DNA from: Amylibacter sp.
GTDB lineage: Bacteria > Pseudomonadota > Alphaproteobacteria > Rhodobacterales > Rhodobacteraceae
DNA length: 64,000 bases
Assembly: GCA_021775355.1 (NCBI GenBank)
Contig: JAJFHZ010000017.1
Coordinates: forward strand, 1 to 64,000
Direction of reading: 5' to 3'
The notes beneath the pieces are model-generated. The model was not told the origin of the DNA. It saw only the letters and a list, made by a program, of their open reading frames with translations, and did no database searches. Numbering within the stretch: the stretch's first letter is position 1; each line of letters begins with the position of its first letter. Both the position numbers and the translations under genes were made by a program. Below, piece by piece: positions 9,038 to 16,564 of this stretch.

Positions 9038-9625
9038 TCACCTCGCCGCCATCTCGGTTGCCGTGCGCAGGGCGGCCAGTCGCACCTCTTGCACCAGTGC
9101 AGACGCGGGTAAGGTCCGTGCCAAAATCATCCCGCCTATGCAAAGTGCCGCCATCGACAACGCTTTTTGCCGGGCCTTATCATCCTGCCCTTCCAACCCG
9201 CTTTCAAACAGCCAGACCATTGCTTCCAGCAATTCCTGATAAGATGCCTGCACTTCGGGGTTGGCCCGCGCGATATCCGACGGTAGGGCAATCATCGGGC
9301 ATTGGCCGTCCAGATCACCCAGATGTTCGGGTGACAGGTAGCCCGCGATCATCTGGCGGGCCATATCGGGGTCGGGGTTCGTCGGGTCAACGCCCGCATC
9401 CGCCCGCCATTGTGCCCCGCGCCCCATCAGAAAGCTGGACACGGCCGCACCATATAGCGCTTCTTTGCTTTTGAAGTGATTGTAAAACCCGCCCCGCGTC
9501 AAGCCTGCGTTTTGCATCACCATATCAATGGTGACATCCTGAAACCCGTGTCTATTAAACAAAATGCGCGCACTTTCCACAATCTTTTCCCGCGTCTTTT
9601 GCTTGTGTTCACTGCTGTATGGCAT
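9038..9625 (-). CDS. TetR family transcriptional regulator
   Basis: The 195-residue protein has the N-terminal TetR helix-turn-helix (about residues 11-56; ARILFNRHGFQDVTIDMV, then AGLTRGGFYNHFKSKEAL) and a helical ligand-binding C-terminal domain. It is divergent from the YCII-like gene. A strong palindrome sits 40 bases upstream of its start, so it probably represses itself and the divergent pair. The inducer is unknown; similar regulators often control detoxification enzymes. Confidence 0.93.
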   Translation of the reverse strand: MPYSSEHKQKTREKIVESARILFNRHGFQDVTIDMVMQNAGLTRGGFYNHFKSKEALYGAAVSSFLMGRGAQWRADAGVDPTNPDPDMARQMIAGYLSPEHLGDLDGQCPMIALPSDIARANPEVQASYQELLEAMVWLFESGLEGQDDKARQKALSMAALCIGGMILARTLPASALVQEVRLAALRTATEMAAR

Positions 9626-9664
9626 GGCTCATCTCCTTATTTTCCAACTTTTCTATCAGAAATT

Positions 9665-9688
9665 TAAATATGTTTTTTAACATATTTA
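9665..9688. promoter_or_regulatory. Probable TetR operator palindrome
   Basis: Two perfect 10-bp arms, TAAATATGTT (9665-9674) and AACATATTTA (9679-9688), are separated by TTTT. The 24-bp element lies in the 117-bp divergent region between the TetR gene and the YCII-like gene, 55 bp from the latter's start codon. Size and position match TetR-family operators. No T-run follows and the transcripts diverge, so it is not a terminator. Confidence 0.7.
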
Positions 9689-9742
9689 GAGAAGTGCTAT
9701 AAACGAAGTTCCAACCCTGAACATAAAACAAGGATTATACGT

Positions 9743-10060
9743 ATGCCAAAATTTCTACTCGCCTATCACGGCGGCCACAATTTCAAATCCAAAGAAGAAG
9801 GTATGGAACATATGGCCAAATGGCAGGCCTGGAGTGCGGGACTTGGTGACGCGGTTATTGACCCCGGCATGCCCGTTGGACCGTCAAAAACAGTTAGTGC
9901 AAACGGGATTGCCGATGATGGCGGGCCGAACCCCTTGTCGGGTATTACCGTTCTGCAAGCCGACACAATAGAAGCTGCGTGTGAAATGGCAAAAGCTTGC
10001 CCGCATGTGGATATCGGCGGCACAATAGAAGTGGCACAAGCCATGGACATGGAAATGTAA
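9743..10060 (+). CDS. YCII-related domain protein
   Basis: The 105-residue dimeric alpha-beta-barrel type protein starts with the family-like PKFLLAYHGG. A SGITVLQADTIEAACEMAKACPHVD segment follows, typical of the YciI/DGPF group that is often encoded near regulators or ECF sigma factors. The biochemical role is not established for most members. It is the first gene downstream of the palindromic operator and is followed by a TfoX-like gene in the same direction, probably one transcript under the TetR regulator. Confidence 0.85.
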   Translation: MPKFLLAYHGGHNFKSKEEGMEHMAKWQAWSAGLGDAVIDPGMPVGPSKTVSANGIADDGGPNPLSGITVLQADTIEAACEMAKACPHVDIGGTIEVAQAMDMEM

Positions 10061-10119
10061 TAGCATGCCACCCCTTGGCACAGCCATTGGGGTGGCAACG
10101 GCCTACGAAAGGGAAACCC

Positions 10120-10440
10120 ATGAGTTATGAGCTGGCCGTCAACGCAATTTTGCAACATGACAGCGTTGAGATGTCCACCATGATGAAAACCCCGTGCCTA
10201 CGTTACAAGGGCAGCTTTCTGGCTATGATGTTTGACAAGGAAGACGCGCTGATCATCAAAGTTGCCCCCGAACGGGTGAATGAATTGATCGCTTCGGGTG
10301 AGGGTTTGGAATTCAATTTCACAAAAAAACGCTTCAAGGAATGGGTGCTGATCCCATTGGAATTTCAGGACGATTACATGGGCTACATCAATGAGGCATT
10401 GGTTTATGCAAAAGATAAGCGGAACGACAAGACCGACTAA
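10120..10440 (+). CDS. Small protein resembling the TfoX N-terminal domain
   Basis: The 106-residue protein has the layout of TfoX/MmcQ-like small folds. The stretch around residues 22-50 (MKTPCLRYKGSFLAMMFDK, then ALIIKVAPE) is like the TfoX_N pattern of a short glycine turn, a hydrophobic strand and a conserved Lys. A C-terminal KEWVLIPLE and a helix complete it. The start at 10120 has GAAAGGG 7 bases upstream. It lies 59 bp after the YCII-like gene and its stop overlaps the opposing SGNH gene by 4 bp. The family is a reasoned guess; the function is unknown. Confidence 0.6.
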   Translation: MSYELAVNAILQHDSVEMSTMMKTPCLRYKGSFLAMMFDKEDALIIKVAPERVNELIASGEGLEFNFTKKRFKEWVLIPLEFQDDYMGYINEALVYAKDKRNDKTD

Positions 10441-11117
10441 GGTTCAATAATACCAGCAATCAGCTCGCCAATAGCCCGGCTGGCTTTAATCGAAGGGTGG
10501 ATCATATCCACCCCGTGATAGGTACGGTCACCAAAAGGTACCAAATCTGCCAAAGACAGAAAATAGACACCCTCATCTTTTTGGGCAAAGGTATCAATTC
10601 TACGTTCCAGCTCATCACCTTCGTTCCTGCAATGATCGATTATGGAACCAACGCCCGGACTGCGCAGATAACCAACATAAATCACCTGCGCCCCGCTTCC
10701 GCGCAGTTTTGAAATCAGTTTGGGTATTGCACCGGTTTGCCCACCATCCGAAATTAATCTGTTGATTTTTCTGTTGCATAGAATGCAACCGCAGCCAAGC
10801 CATAGATCGTTGCCACCACCATTCAGTATAACCCAATCCCAATCGCCTGCTTTATATTGCTTTGAAATACTCATCCCCATGCTGCCTGAAATCGGCAGGC
10901 TATATAAAATACGCGCACCCATTACGGACCGGTCAATAACCGGCTTGTCCAGTTTATCTTCGACCGAGTTAGTAATGGATTTATTCGAAATCCGGTGTGA
11001 CGCCAACAACGAATCCCCTATCGCAAGTATTTTGGGGTTATCGTCGCGCGAAACGGATTCGGCACAACCCAACAGAAAAAATGGCAATATTATTAGCCGT
11101 AAAATATGGTATTTCAT
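10437..11117 (-). CDS. SGNH/GDSL-family hydrolase, lipoprotein
   Basis: The 226-residue product has a lipobox (LLGC, Cys18) and then the SGNH blocks: GDSLLAS with nucleophile Ser36, GGGNDLW with the oxyanion Asn, and a C-terminal DMIHPS providing the catalytic Asp/His pair. It is likely a periplasmic, membrane-anchored esterase or acyl hydrolase. I placed the start at 11117, preceded by AGGA at 8 bases, which puts the signal peptide at the N-terminus. It carries several extra cysteines (LGCGCILC) mid-protein, unusual for this fold. Confidence 0.82.
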   Translation of the reverse strand: MKYHILRLIILPFFLLGCAESVSRDDNPKILAIGDSLLASHRISNKSITNSVEDKLDKPVIDRSVMGARILYSLPISGSMGMSISKQYKAGDWDWVILNGGGNDLWLGCGCILCNRKINRLISDGGQTGAIPKLISKLRGSGAQVIYVGYLRSPGVGSIIDHCRNEGDELERRIDTFAQKDEGVYFLSLADLVPFGDRTYHGVDMIHPSIKASRAIGELIAGIIEP

Positions 11118-11247
11118 TACTTTGTTCCTACTGGTTACATGAAATCGCCTAGGTTGTGGCATGATACCCCCATTATCATAATAAGCGATTAACATGTCTT
11201 TTGTACAAGCCCAATCCTTTATTCCACTTCAAAACAAATTTATGTGA

Positions 11248-11311
11248 TTGCCCAGTTGCACCGATCGAAGGAAGCCCCTATTTCTGTATCTAACAAACAG
11301 GGGCTGGGCAA
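11248..11311 (+). promoter_or_regulatory. Hairpin leader sequestering the TerC-gene ribosome binding site
   Basis: Directly before the ATG at 11312 are two nested inverted repeats. The outer one is TTGCCCAG (11248-11255) with CTGGGCAA (11304-11311). The inner one is AGCCCCT (11273-11279) with AGGGGCT (11299-11305). The Shine-Dalgarno AGGGG (11299-11303) is buried in the inner stem. The arms share CT at 11304-11305, so two mutually competing pairings are possible. This looks like a cis-acting translational switch. I do not recognise the motifs of the yybP-ykoY manganese riboswitch often found before TerC-type genes. Confidence 0.6.
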
Positions 11312-12139
11312 ATGGCTGATCTATTTACTTTCGAAAATCTGGGCAATCTGACAATTTTGATCTTTTTGCAAGCGGTCCTTGGGTTTGACAACCTTTTGTA
11401 CATCTCGATTGAATCGCAACGCGCACCTGCCGATAAACAAAAAGCCGTGCGTTTCTGGGGCATCATCATCGCGGTCGGCCTACGCATCGTGCTGCTTTTC
11501 GTCATGATCCACCTGATTGATGCACTTGCCGCACCGTTTTACCATTTCAACTGGCCGGGAGTGCTAGAAGGGGCCGTGAACTTTTCAACCGTGATTTTTA
11601 TCGTTGGCGGTATTTTTCTGATGTACACGGCATTCAAGGAAATCGCGCATATGCTGTCGATTGATCACCTTGAACATGACATGTCGGGTGGCGGGGCCAG
11701 CAAATCGGCGTTTCAGGCGATTACGCTTATTGTGATGATGAACCTGATTTTCAGCTTTGACTCGATCCTGTCCGCCATTGCGATCACAGATGTTTTCATC
11801 ATTTTGGCCATCGCCATTCTGGCCTCGGGCATTGCCATGCTGGTTCTGGCCGACGGGGTAACAGAGTTCCTGAAACGCAACCGGATGTATGAGGTTCTGG
11901 GCCTGTTCATCTTGTTGATCGTCGGCGTGGTTTTACTGGGTGAAGCCGGGCCTGCGGCTGCACATGCGATGCATGATGATACGCTGAAAATCAAGGTTTT
12001 CGGGCATGAGATCATCCCGATGTCCAAATCTACCTTCTACTTCTCGGTCATTGTGCTGGTCATCGTGGAACTGGTGCAAACCGGTTATCAACGTAAATTG
12101 GCGGCGGAACGTACCGTTGAACAGGCCGAAGATGCGTAA
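11312..12139 (+). CDS. TerC family integral membrane protein
   Basis: The 275-residue protein has about seven to eight membrane helices and the two acidic intramembrane motifs of the family, GFDNLLYI near residue 25 and FSFDSILSAI near residue 148. TerC/Alx/YkoY proteins are implicated in manganese export and in tellurite or metal stress. It precedes the XpaC/TelA cluster in the same direction with a 100-bp gap. Since TelA is also tied to tellurite resistance, the two are probably functionally linked. The leader contains a hairpin covering the ribosome binding site. Confidence 0.92.
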   Translation: MADLFTFENLGNLTILIFLQAVLGFDNLLYISIESQRAPADKQKAVRFWGIIIAVGLRIVLLFVMIHLIDALAAPFYHFNWPGVLEGAVNFSTVIFIVGGIFLMYTAFKEIAHMLSIDHLEHDMSGGGASKSAFQAITLIVMMNLIFSFDSILSAIAITDVFIILAIAILASGIAMLVLADGVTEFLKRNRMYEVLGLFILLIVGVVLLGEAGPAAAHAMHDDTLKIKVFGHEIIPMSKSTFYFSVIVLVIVELVQTGYQRKLAAERTVEQAEDA

Positions 12140-12241
12140 AACGAGTCGAAAGCACCAACAAAAGCTTTTCTGATTTGGCTCTAGTAACAAACATGTTCCC
12201 CCCTTATATTGTCATTATGAACAAATAAACTTGGGGGTTTG

Positions 12242-12334
12242 ATGTCTGCCACATCACTACAATGGATCGCTTATTTTATTCTGGTTGCCATCATCTGGGT
12301 GGTTGCAGCCGGTGCCTATAGCGGGTCTTTGTGA
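12242..12334 (+). CDS. 30-residue single-span membrane peptide
   Basis: ATG at 12242 to TGA at 12332-12334 encodes 30 residues, of which about 20 form one hydrophobic segment (IAYFILVAIIWVVAAGAY) between short polar ends. GGGGG ends 5 bases before the start, a very strong ribosome binding site. Its stop overlaps the ATG of xpaC (TGATG), so the two are translationally coupled. No homologue is recognised. The strong start signal, the overlap and the membrane-like composition argue for a real gene rather than a chance frame. Confidence 0.65.
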   Translation: MSATSLQWIAYFILVAIIWVVAAGAYSGSL

Positions 12335-13245
12335 TGGCTAAACGCTATGGCGGCAAGTTCAGCCCTGAAGGTGCGCCTGACAATGCACCCGATGCGGCAG
12401 CGTTGACCAACAGGTTTCGCGGCAAGAAAGCCTATAATTCCAATATTCGTGCCAAATTGCTGTTTTTGATCCCTTTACCATTGTTGTTTTCCGGTATCGG
12501 CGAACTAAAGGCAGGCAACGGGAACGGCATGATCTTTGAATGGGGCGCGTTGGCCGCGTTGCTACTGGCCGCGTGGTTACTGCGCGACGGTTTGCAGGCC
12601 GAAGAGGCTTATAATACGCGCAAAGTGGCCCGTCCGCCCGCTATCCCGCGCAAAATATTCGCGTCTGTCCTGACGGGTGCAGGCGTGGCATTGGCCGCAT
12701 TTGGCGGGGCCCATGTAGCCTTATTTTCCAGCCTTGTTTTCGGGGCTGCTGCAACAATTGCCCACGGTCTTAGCTTTGGCATTGATCCTTTGCGCAGCAA
12801 AGGCATGGAAGGCTTTGACGAATTTGAAACCGACCGCGTGGCCAAAGCCGTGGATCGGGCGGAAAAACTGTTGGCTGAAACCATATCCGCGTCAAAGCGT
12901 TTCAATGATCGCACCCTTGAAGGCCGCATTGAAAGCCTGGCTTCCGCCGCTCGCGATATGTTTCGCACAGTGGAAGAGGACCCGCGAGATTTGGCACGTG
13001 CCCGCAAGTTCATGGGGGTTTATCTAAAGGGTGCGCGTGATGCGACCATCAAGTTTGCCGATCTTTATGCCCGCAACCGCGATCCTGCGGCACGCGAGGA
13101 TTATGAAGCCCTGCTAAGTGATTTGGAACAAAGTTTCGCCGATCACCGTGATGTATTGCTTCTGGATGACCGCAGTGATTTGGATGTTGAAATTGAAGTT
13201 CTACGAGACAGACTGAAACAAGAGGGCGTAAGCGCCAAACGATAG
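12334..13245 (+). CDS. XpaC family protein (5-bromo-4-chloroindolyl phosphate hydrolysis protein)
   Basis: The 303-residue protein has a polar N-terminus, hydrophobic segments at about 41-60, 68-85, 108-127 and 128-148, then a long helical cytoplasmic part (about 165-303) rich in charged residues. This architecture and the neighbouring telA match the xpaC-yaaN (telA) pairs of Bacillus and others. The historical name reflects a chromogenic phosphate phenotype, and the true activity is unknown. The ATG at 12334 overlaps the stop of the membrane peptide; a GTG at 12331 is in frame but less likely. Confidence 0.85.
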   Translation: MAKRYGGKFSPEGAPDNAPDAAALTNRFRGKKAYNSNIRAKLLFLIPLPLLFSGIGELKAGNGNGMIFEWGALAALLLAAWLLRDGLQAEEAYNTRKVARPPAIPRKIFASVLTGAGVALAAFGGAHVALFSSLVFGAAATIAHGLSFGIDPLRSKGMEGFDEFETDRVAKAVDRAEKLLAETISASKRFNDRTLEGRIESLASAARDMFRTVEEDPRDLARARKFMGVYLKGARDATIKFADLYARNRDPAAREDYEALLSDLEQSFADHRDVLLLDDRSDLDVEIEVLRDRLKQEGVSAKR

Positions 13246-13255
13246 GAGATATGAC

Positions 13256-14428
13256 ATGTCAGACGATGCCCGCAAAAAGGCCGAAACAACCCTGAAAGAA
13301 GTCGAAAAAGTGACAGCTGCCGTTCTGCCGGAACCCAAGGGCGATCTGATTGTCGTGTCCGAAGTGAAGCCTGGTCAGAAAAAGGTGATCAAGGCACGGA
13401 TGGCTGAAATAGATATCTCCAACACCCAATCGATCATCGAATTCGGCACCAAAGCACAATCGGAATTACAAGCCATCAGTCAAGAAATGTTGGCAGGTGT
13501 GCGTAACAAAGATGCCGGGCCTGCCGGTGACAGTTTGCGCGATATGGTCAGTTCTATTCGCGGCTTTTCCGTGGACGAGTTGAACCCCAATCGTCGTCGT
13601 AGCTGGTGGGAACGCCTGTTGGGCCGTGCGGCCCCCGTTGCGAAATTCATGGCCCAGTACGAAACCGTGCAAAACCAGATTGACATGATCACCGATGACT
13701 TGCTGGATCACGAACATGTTCTGCTGAAAGACATCAAATCGCTGGATAAGCTTTACGGTAAAACCTTGGCCTTTTATGACGAGTTGGCCCTTTATATTGC
13801 CGCGGGCGAAGAAAAGATCAAAGAATTGGACACAAAAACCATTCCCGCCAAAGAAAAACAGGTTGAGAATGCGCCCAAGGACAAAGGTGTGATCAAAGCG
13901 CAGGAATTGCGCGACATGCGTTCGGCGCGCGATGATCTGGAACGCCGTGTGCACGATCTGAAACTGACCCGCCAAGTGACGATGCAATCCCTGCCCTCTA
14001 TTCGTCTGGTGCAGGAAAACGATAAGTCCCTTGTCACCAAGATCAATTCGACGCTTGTGAACACCGTACCACTTTGGGAAACCCAGCTGGCACAAGCGGT
14101 CACTATACATCGTTCGCGCGAAGCCGCCGAAGTGGTCAAAGAAGCCACTGATTTGACCAATGAATTGCTGGAAAGCAACGCGGAAAACCTACAAGTTGCC
14201 AATCGCGAAGTGCGCAAACAAATGGAACGTTCTGTGTTTGACATCGACAGTATCCGCAAAGCCAATCAGTATCTGATCGATACCATTGAAGAAAGTTTGG
14301 CTATTGCAGATGAAGGCAAAGCCAAACGCGCGGATGCGGAAAAAGAACTGGAGGTTCTGGAAAGTAAGCTAAAGGAAACTTTAGCAGCTGCAAAAGCCCC
14401 GGCAAAACCCAAAGCAGCCAACGGCTGA
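13256..14428 (+). CDS. telA: TelA-like toxic anion resistance protein
   Basis: The 390-residue soluble protein is dominated by long helices and coiled coil. The TelA/KlaA family pattern includes ESNAENLQVANREVRKQMERSVFDI-like segments near the C-terminus and WWERLLGR near residue 115. TelA genes are linked to tellurite and other toxic-anion resistance and, in some species, cell-envelope stress; the mechanism is unknown. It follows xpaC by 10 bp with AGGAGAT before the start. The C-terminus is an Ala/Lys/Pro-rich tail. Confidence 0.92.
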   Translation: MSDDARKKAETTLKEVEKVTAAVLPEPKGDLIVVSEVKPGQKKVIKARMAEIDISNTQSIIEFGTKAQSELQAISQEMLAGVRNKDAGPAGDSLRDMVSSIRGFSVDELNPNRRRSWWERLLGRAAPVAKFMAQYETVQNQIDMITDDLLDHEHVLLKDIKSLDKLYGKTLAFYDELALYIAAGEEKIKELDTKTIPAKEKQVENAPKDKGVIKAQELRDMRSARDDLERRVHDLKLTRQVTMQSLPSIRLVQENDKSLVTKINSTLVNTVPLWETQLAQAVTIHRSREAAEVVKEATDLTNELLESNAENLQVANREVRKQMERSVFDIDSIRKANQYLIDTIEESLAIADEGKAKRADAEKELEVLESKLKETLAAAKAPAKPKAANG

Positions 14429-14439
14429 AAGTAGCATAT

Positions 14440-14467
14440 TTGGAACGCAGCCCTTGCAGCGTTCCAA
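14440..14467 (+). other. Intercistronic hairpin
   Basis: A perfect 9-bp stem, TTGGAACGC (14440-14448) with GCGTTCCAA (14459-14467), has a 10-base loop and lies 12 bases after telA and 21 bases before the DUF2927 gene. No T-run follows, so it is more likely an RNA-processing or stabilising element, or a weak attenuator, than a full terminator. Confidence 0.5.
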
Positions 14468-14487
14468 AATTGCGTCATAGTCTATTC

Positions 14488-15426
14488 ATGCGTTTCATAA
14501 TACTCATTTTCAGCATTTTTATCGGCTTTTCCGCCTGTGCACCATTGCCAGAAATCGACAAGCCAAAACCAAGGCCTGCAGAACTTGCCCCCACCGGCCC
14601 TTCGGTGGAAAGTCAGCAGGACGCTGCTTATTACGCAAGCGTGCAAGCCCGGTTGTTGGCACAGGGACGATTGCGTCAGGAACTGACCCCAAGTGACGCG
14701 CCTTTTACGGCTGGTAATCTGGTGAAAAACTTCGAACGCATCGCCCTGTTTGAAGAATATGCCGTGCGCAACGGACGGTATATCGAACAACAAACCCCCA
14801 GCAGCCTGCGGCGGTGGGAACGCCCTATTTTGATCGGTTTGAATTTCGGCCCGTCAGTCGCCAAAGAGCTGCGTAAAGCAGATACTGCTTACGTGCGCAG
14901 CTTTGCCAAACGTTTATCCCGATTATCCGGTCTGGATATTCGACTGACCGATGCCGGGCGCGCCAATTTTTCGTTGTTGTTTCTCAACAAAGACGAACAA
15001 CGCGATTATACCCAGAAACTTGTCGGTAAAGTCGATTTTTTAAGCCCGCCAATCGTAAATGAAATCGAAAACAGCCCACGCGGTATTTATTGCACGGCCT
15101 ATTCCGTTTACACGATCAATGAAACCAATCCCGTTGCCGGTTTCAGAGGCGCAATTATCCTGATCAAGGGCGAACATCGCGATCTGATGCGAAAATCCTG
15201 TATCCAAGAAGAAATGGCACAGGCTTTGGGCCTGACAAATGACAGCCCCAGAGCCCGGCCTTCTATTTTCAATGATGATGAAGAATTTGCACTGATGACA
15301 CGCCACGACGAATTGTTGTTGCGTATGCTTTATGATCCACGCCTAAAAATAGGCATGACCCTCAAAACAGCACATCCGATCATTCAACAAATAGCACAAG
15401 AGCTGGTGCCTGCGGGCCAAAGCTAA
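14488..15426 (+). CDS. DUF2927 lipoprotein
   Basis: The 312-residue product begins with a lipoprotein signal (lipobox FSAC, Cys17). The DUF2927 region contains CIQEEMAQALGLTND, a conserved Glu-Glu helix reminiscent of zincin-type HExxH surroundings but without the His pair, followed by DDEEFALMTRHDELLLRMLYDPR. This domain is common in Rhodobacterales and has no assigned function. Its place inside the XpaC/TelA/SPFH cluster suggests an outer-membrane or periplasmic partner. I chose the ATG at 14488 because it places the signal peptide at the start. Confidence 0.82.
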   Translation: MRFIILIFSIFIGFSACAPLPEIDKPKPRPAELAPTGPSVESQQDAAYYASVQARLLAQGRLRQELTPSDAPFTAGNLVKNFERIALFEEYAVRNGRYIEQQTPSSLRRWERPILIGLNFGPSVAKELRKADTAYVRSFAKRLSRLSGLDIRLTDAGRANFSLLFLNKDEQRDYTQKLVGKVDFLSPPIVNEIENSPRGIYCTAYSVYTINETNPVAGFRGAIILIKGEHRDLMRKSCIQEEMAQALGLTNDSPRARPSIFNDDEEFALMTRHDELLLRMLYDPRLKIGMTLKTAHPIIQQIAQELVPAGQS

Positions 15427-15440
15427 AAAGGAGACACCTT

Positions 15441-16559
15441 ATGGGTATTCTGGATTTTCTAACTGGCGAATTTATCGACGTCATTCACTGGACGGACGAC
15501 ACAGACGACACACTTGTCTGGCGGTTTGAACGCGAAGATCACGAGATTAAATACGGTGCCAAACTAACCGTGCGTGAGGGGCAAGCCGCCGTATTGATCC
15601 ATGAAGGCCAGCTGGCCGATGTGTTCACGCCGGGGCTTTATATGTTGGAAACCAACAACATGCCGATCCTGACAACACTGCAACATTGGGATCACGGTTT
15701 TGAAAGCCCGTTCAAGACTGAAATTTACTTTATCAATACAACCCGTTTTCAGGATCTGAAGTGGGGTACGAAAAACCCGGTAATTGTACGCGACCCGGAA
15801 TTCGGCCCATTGCGTATTCGCGCCTATGGTACTTATGAAGTAAAGGTGTCTGATCCGGCCCTTTTCATGACAGAAATTGTCGGCACCGACGGCGAGTTCA
15901 CCATGGATGAGATTTCTTACGCAATTCGCAACATCATCGTATCGCGCTTCTCTGCCGCCATTGCAGCAAGCGGCATACCGATACTGGATATGGCTGCCAA
16001 CACGCCTGATCTGGGTAAGCTTCTGGTCACGCACATTGCACCCCAGATTGCAGAATTCGGTCTGGAAATTCCCAACCTTTATATCGAAAACATCTCGATG
16101 CCTGAAGCGGTTGAAGCCGCACTTGATAAACGCACCTCCATGGGGCTTGCCGGTGATTTGGGCAGCTTCACCCAATATTCGGCAGCAGAAGCGATGACAC
16201 AGGCTGCAAGCAACCCGAACGGTGGCGGCGGCATGGGTGCAGGCCTTGGCATGGGGATGGGCATGGCAATGGCCGGAAGCATGCAAAATGCAGGACCGTG
16301 GGGTGCACGCCCGACTGCGGCTGCCCCGCAAACACCGCCGCCACCACCCGCAATAGAACGGGTTTGGCACATCGCGGATAAAGGCAAAACCACAGGGCCT
16401 TTTTCCAAAGCTAATCTGGGGCGAATGGCAGCCGACGGCAGTCTGAAACGCGATACATATGTCTGGGCAGTCGGTCTGGATGGATGGAAGTTTGCGGGTG
16501 ACATTGACGAGCTGGCCCAACTGTTCACCATTGCACCACCCCCACCGCCAAAAGGCTAA
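15441..16559 (+). CDS. SPFH-domain protein with C-terminal GYF_2 domain (YdjI / virion-core-like)
   Basis: The N-terminal part (about 1-245) is the YdjI-type SPFH domain: IDVIHWTDDTDDTLVWRFERED, then AVLIHEGQLADVFTPGLYML and a middle SPFH/band-7 fold. A Gly/Met/Ala linker (about 250-295) leads to a GYF_2 domain (about 305-365; WHIADKGKTTGPFS) that usually binds proline-rich peptides. In B. subtilis the related YdjI works with the zinc-ribbon membrane protein YdjG in membrane-stress localisation of PspA. Here the next gene is such a zinc-ribbon protein. No PspA is in the window. Confidence 0.88.
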   Translation: MGILDFLTGEFIDVIHWTDDTDDTLVWRFEREDHEIKYGAKLTVREGQAAVLIHEGQLADVFTPGLYMLETNNMPILTTLQHWDHGFESPFKTEIYFINTTRFQDLKWGTKNPVIVRDPEFGPLRIRAYGTYEVKVSDPALFMTEIVGTDGEFTMDEISYAIRNIIVSRFSAAIAASGIPILDMAANTPDLGKLLVTHIAPQIAEFGLEIPNLYIENISMPEAVEAALDKRTSMGLAGDLGSFTQYSAAEAMTQAASNPNGGGGMGAGLGMGMGMAMAGSMQNAGPWGARPTAAAPQTPPPPPAIERVWHIADKGKTTGPFSKANLGRMAADGSLKRDTYVWAVGLDGWKFAGDIDELAQLFTIAPPPPPKG

Positions 16560-16564
16560 ACCCT

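Noticed and set aside
11248..11311. yybP-ykoY manganese riboswitch before the TerC gene
   Set aside because: The position is suggestive, but the conserved loop sequences of that class were not found; I report only a generic hairpin leader.
13466..14110. 214-codon minus-strand frame opposite telA
   Set aside because: Phe/Gln/His-rich shadow frame of telA; no recognisable domain.
15564..16520. 318-codon minus-strand frame opposite the SPFH gene
   Set aside because: Cys/His/Arg-rich shadow of a well-supported gene, with no ribosome binding site or family pattern.
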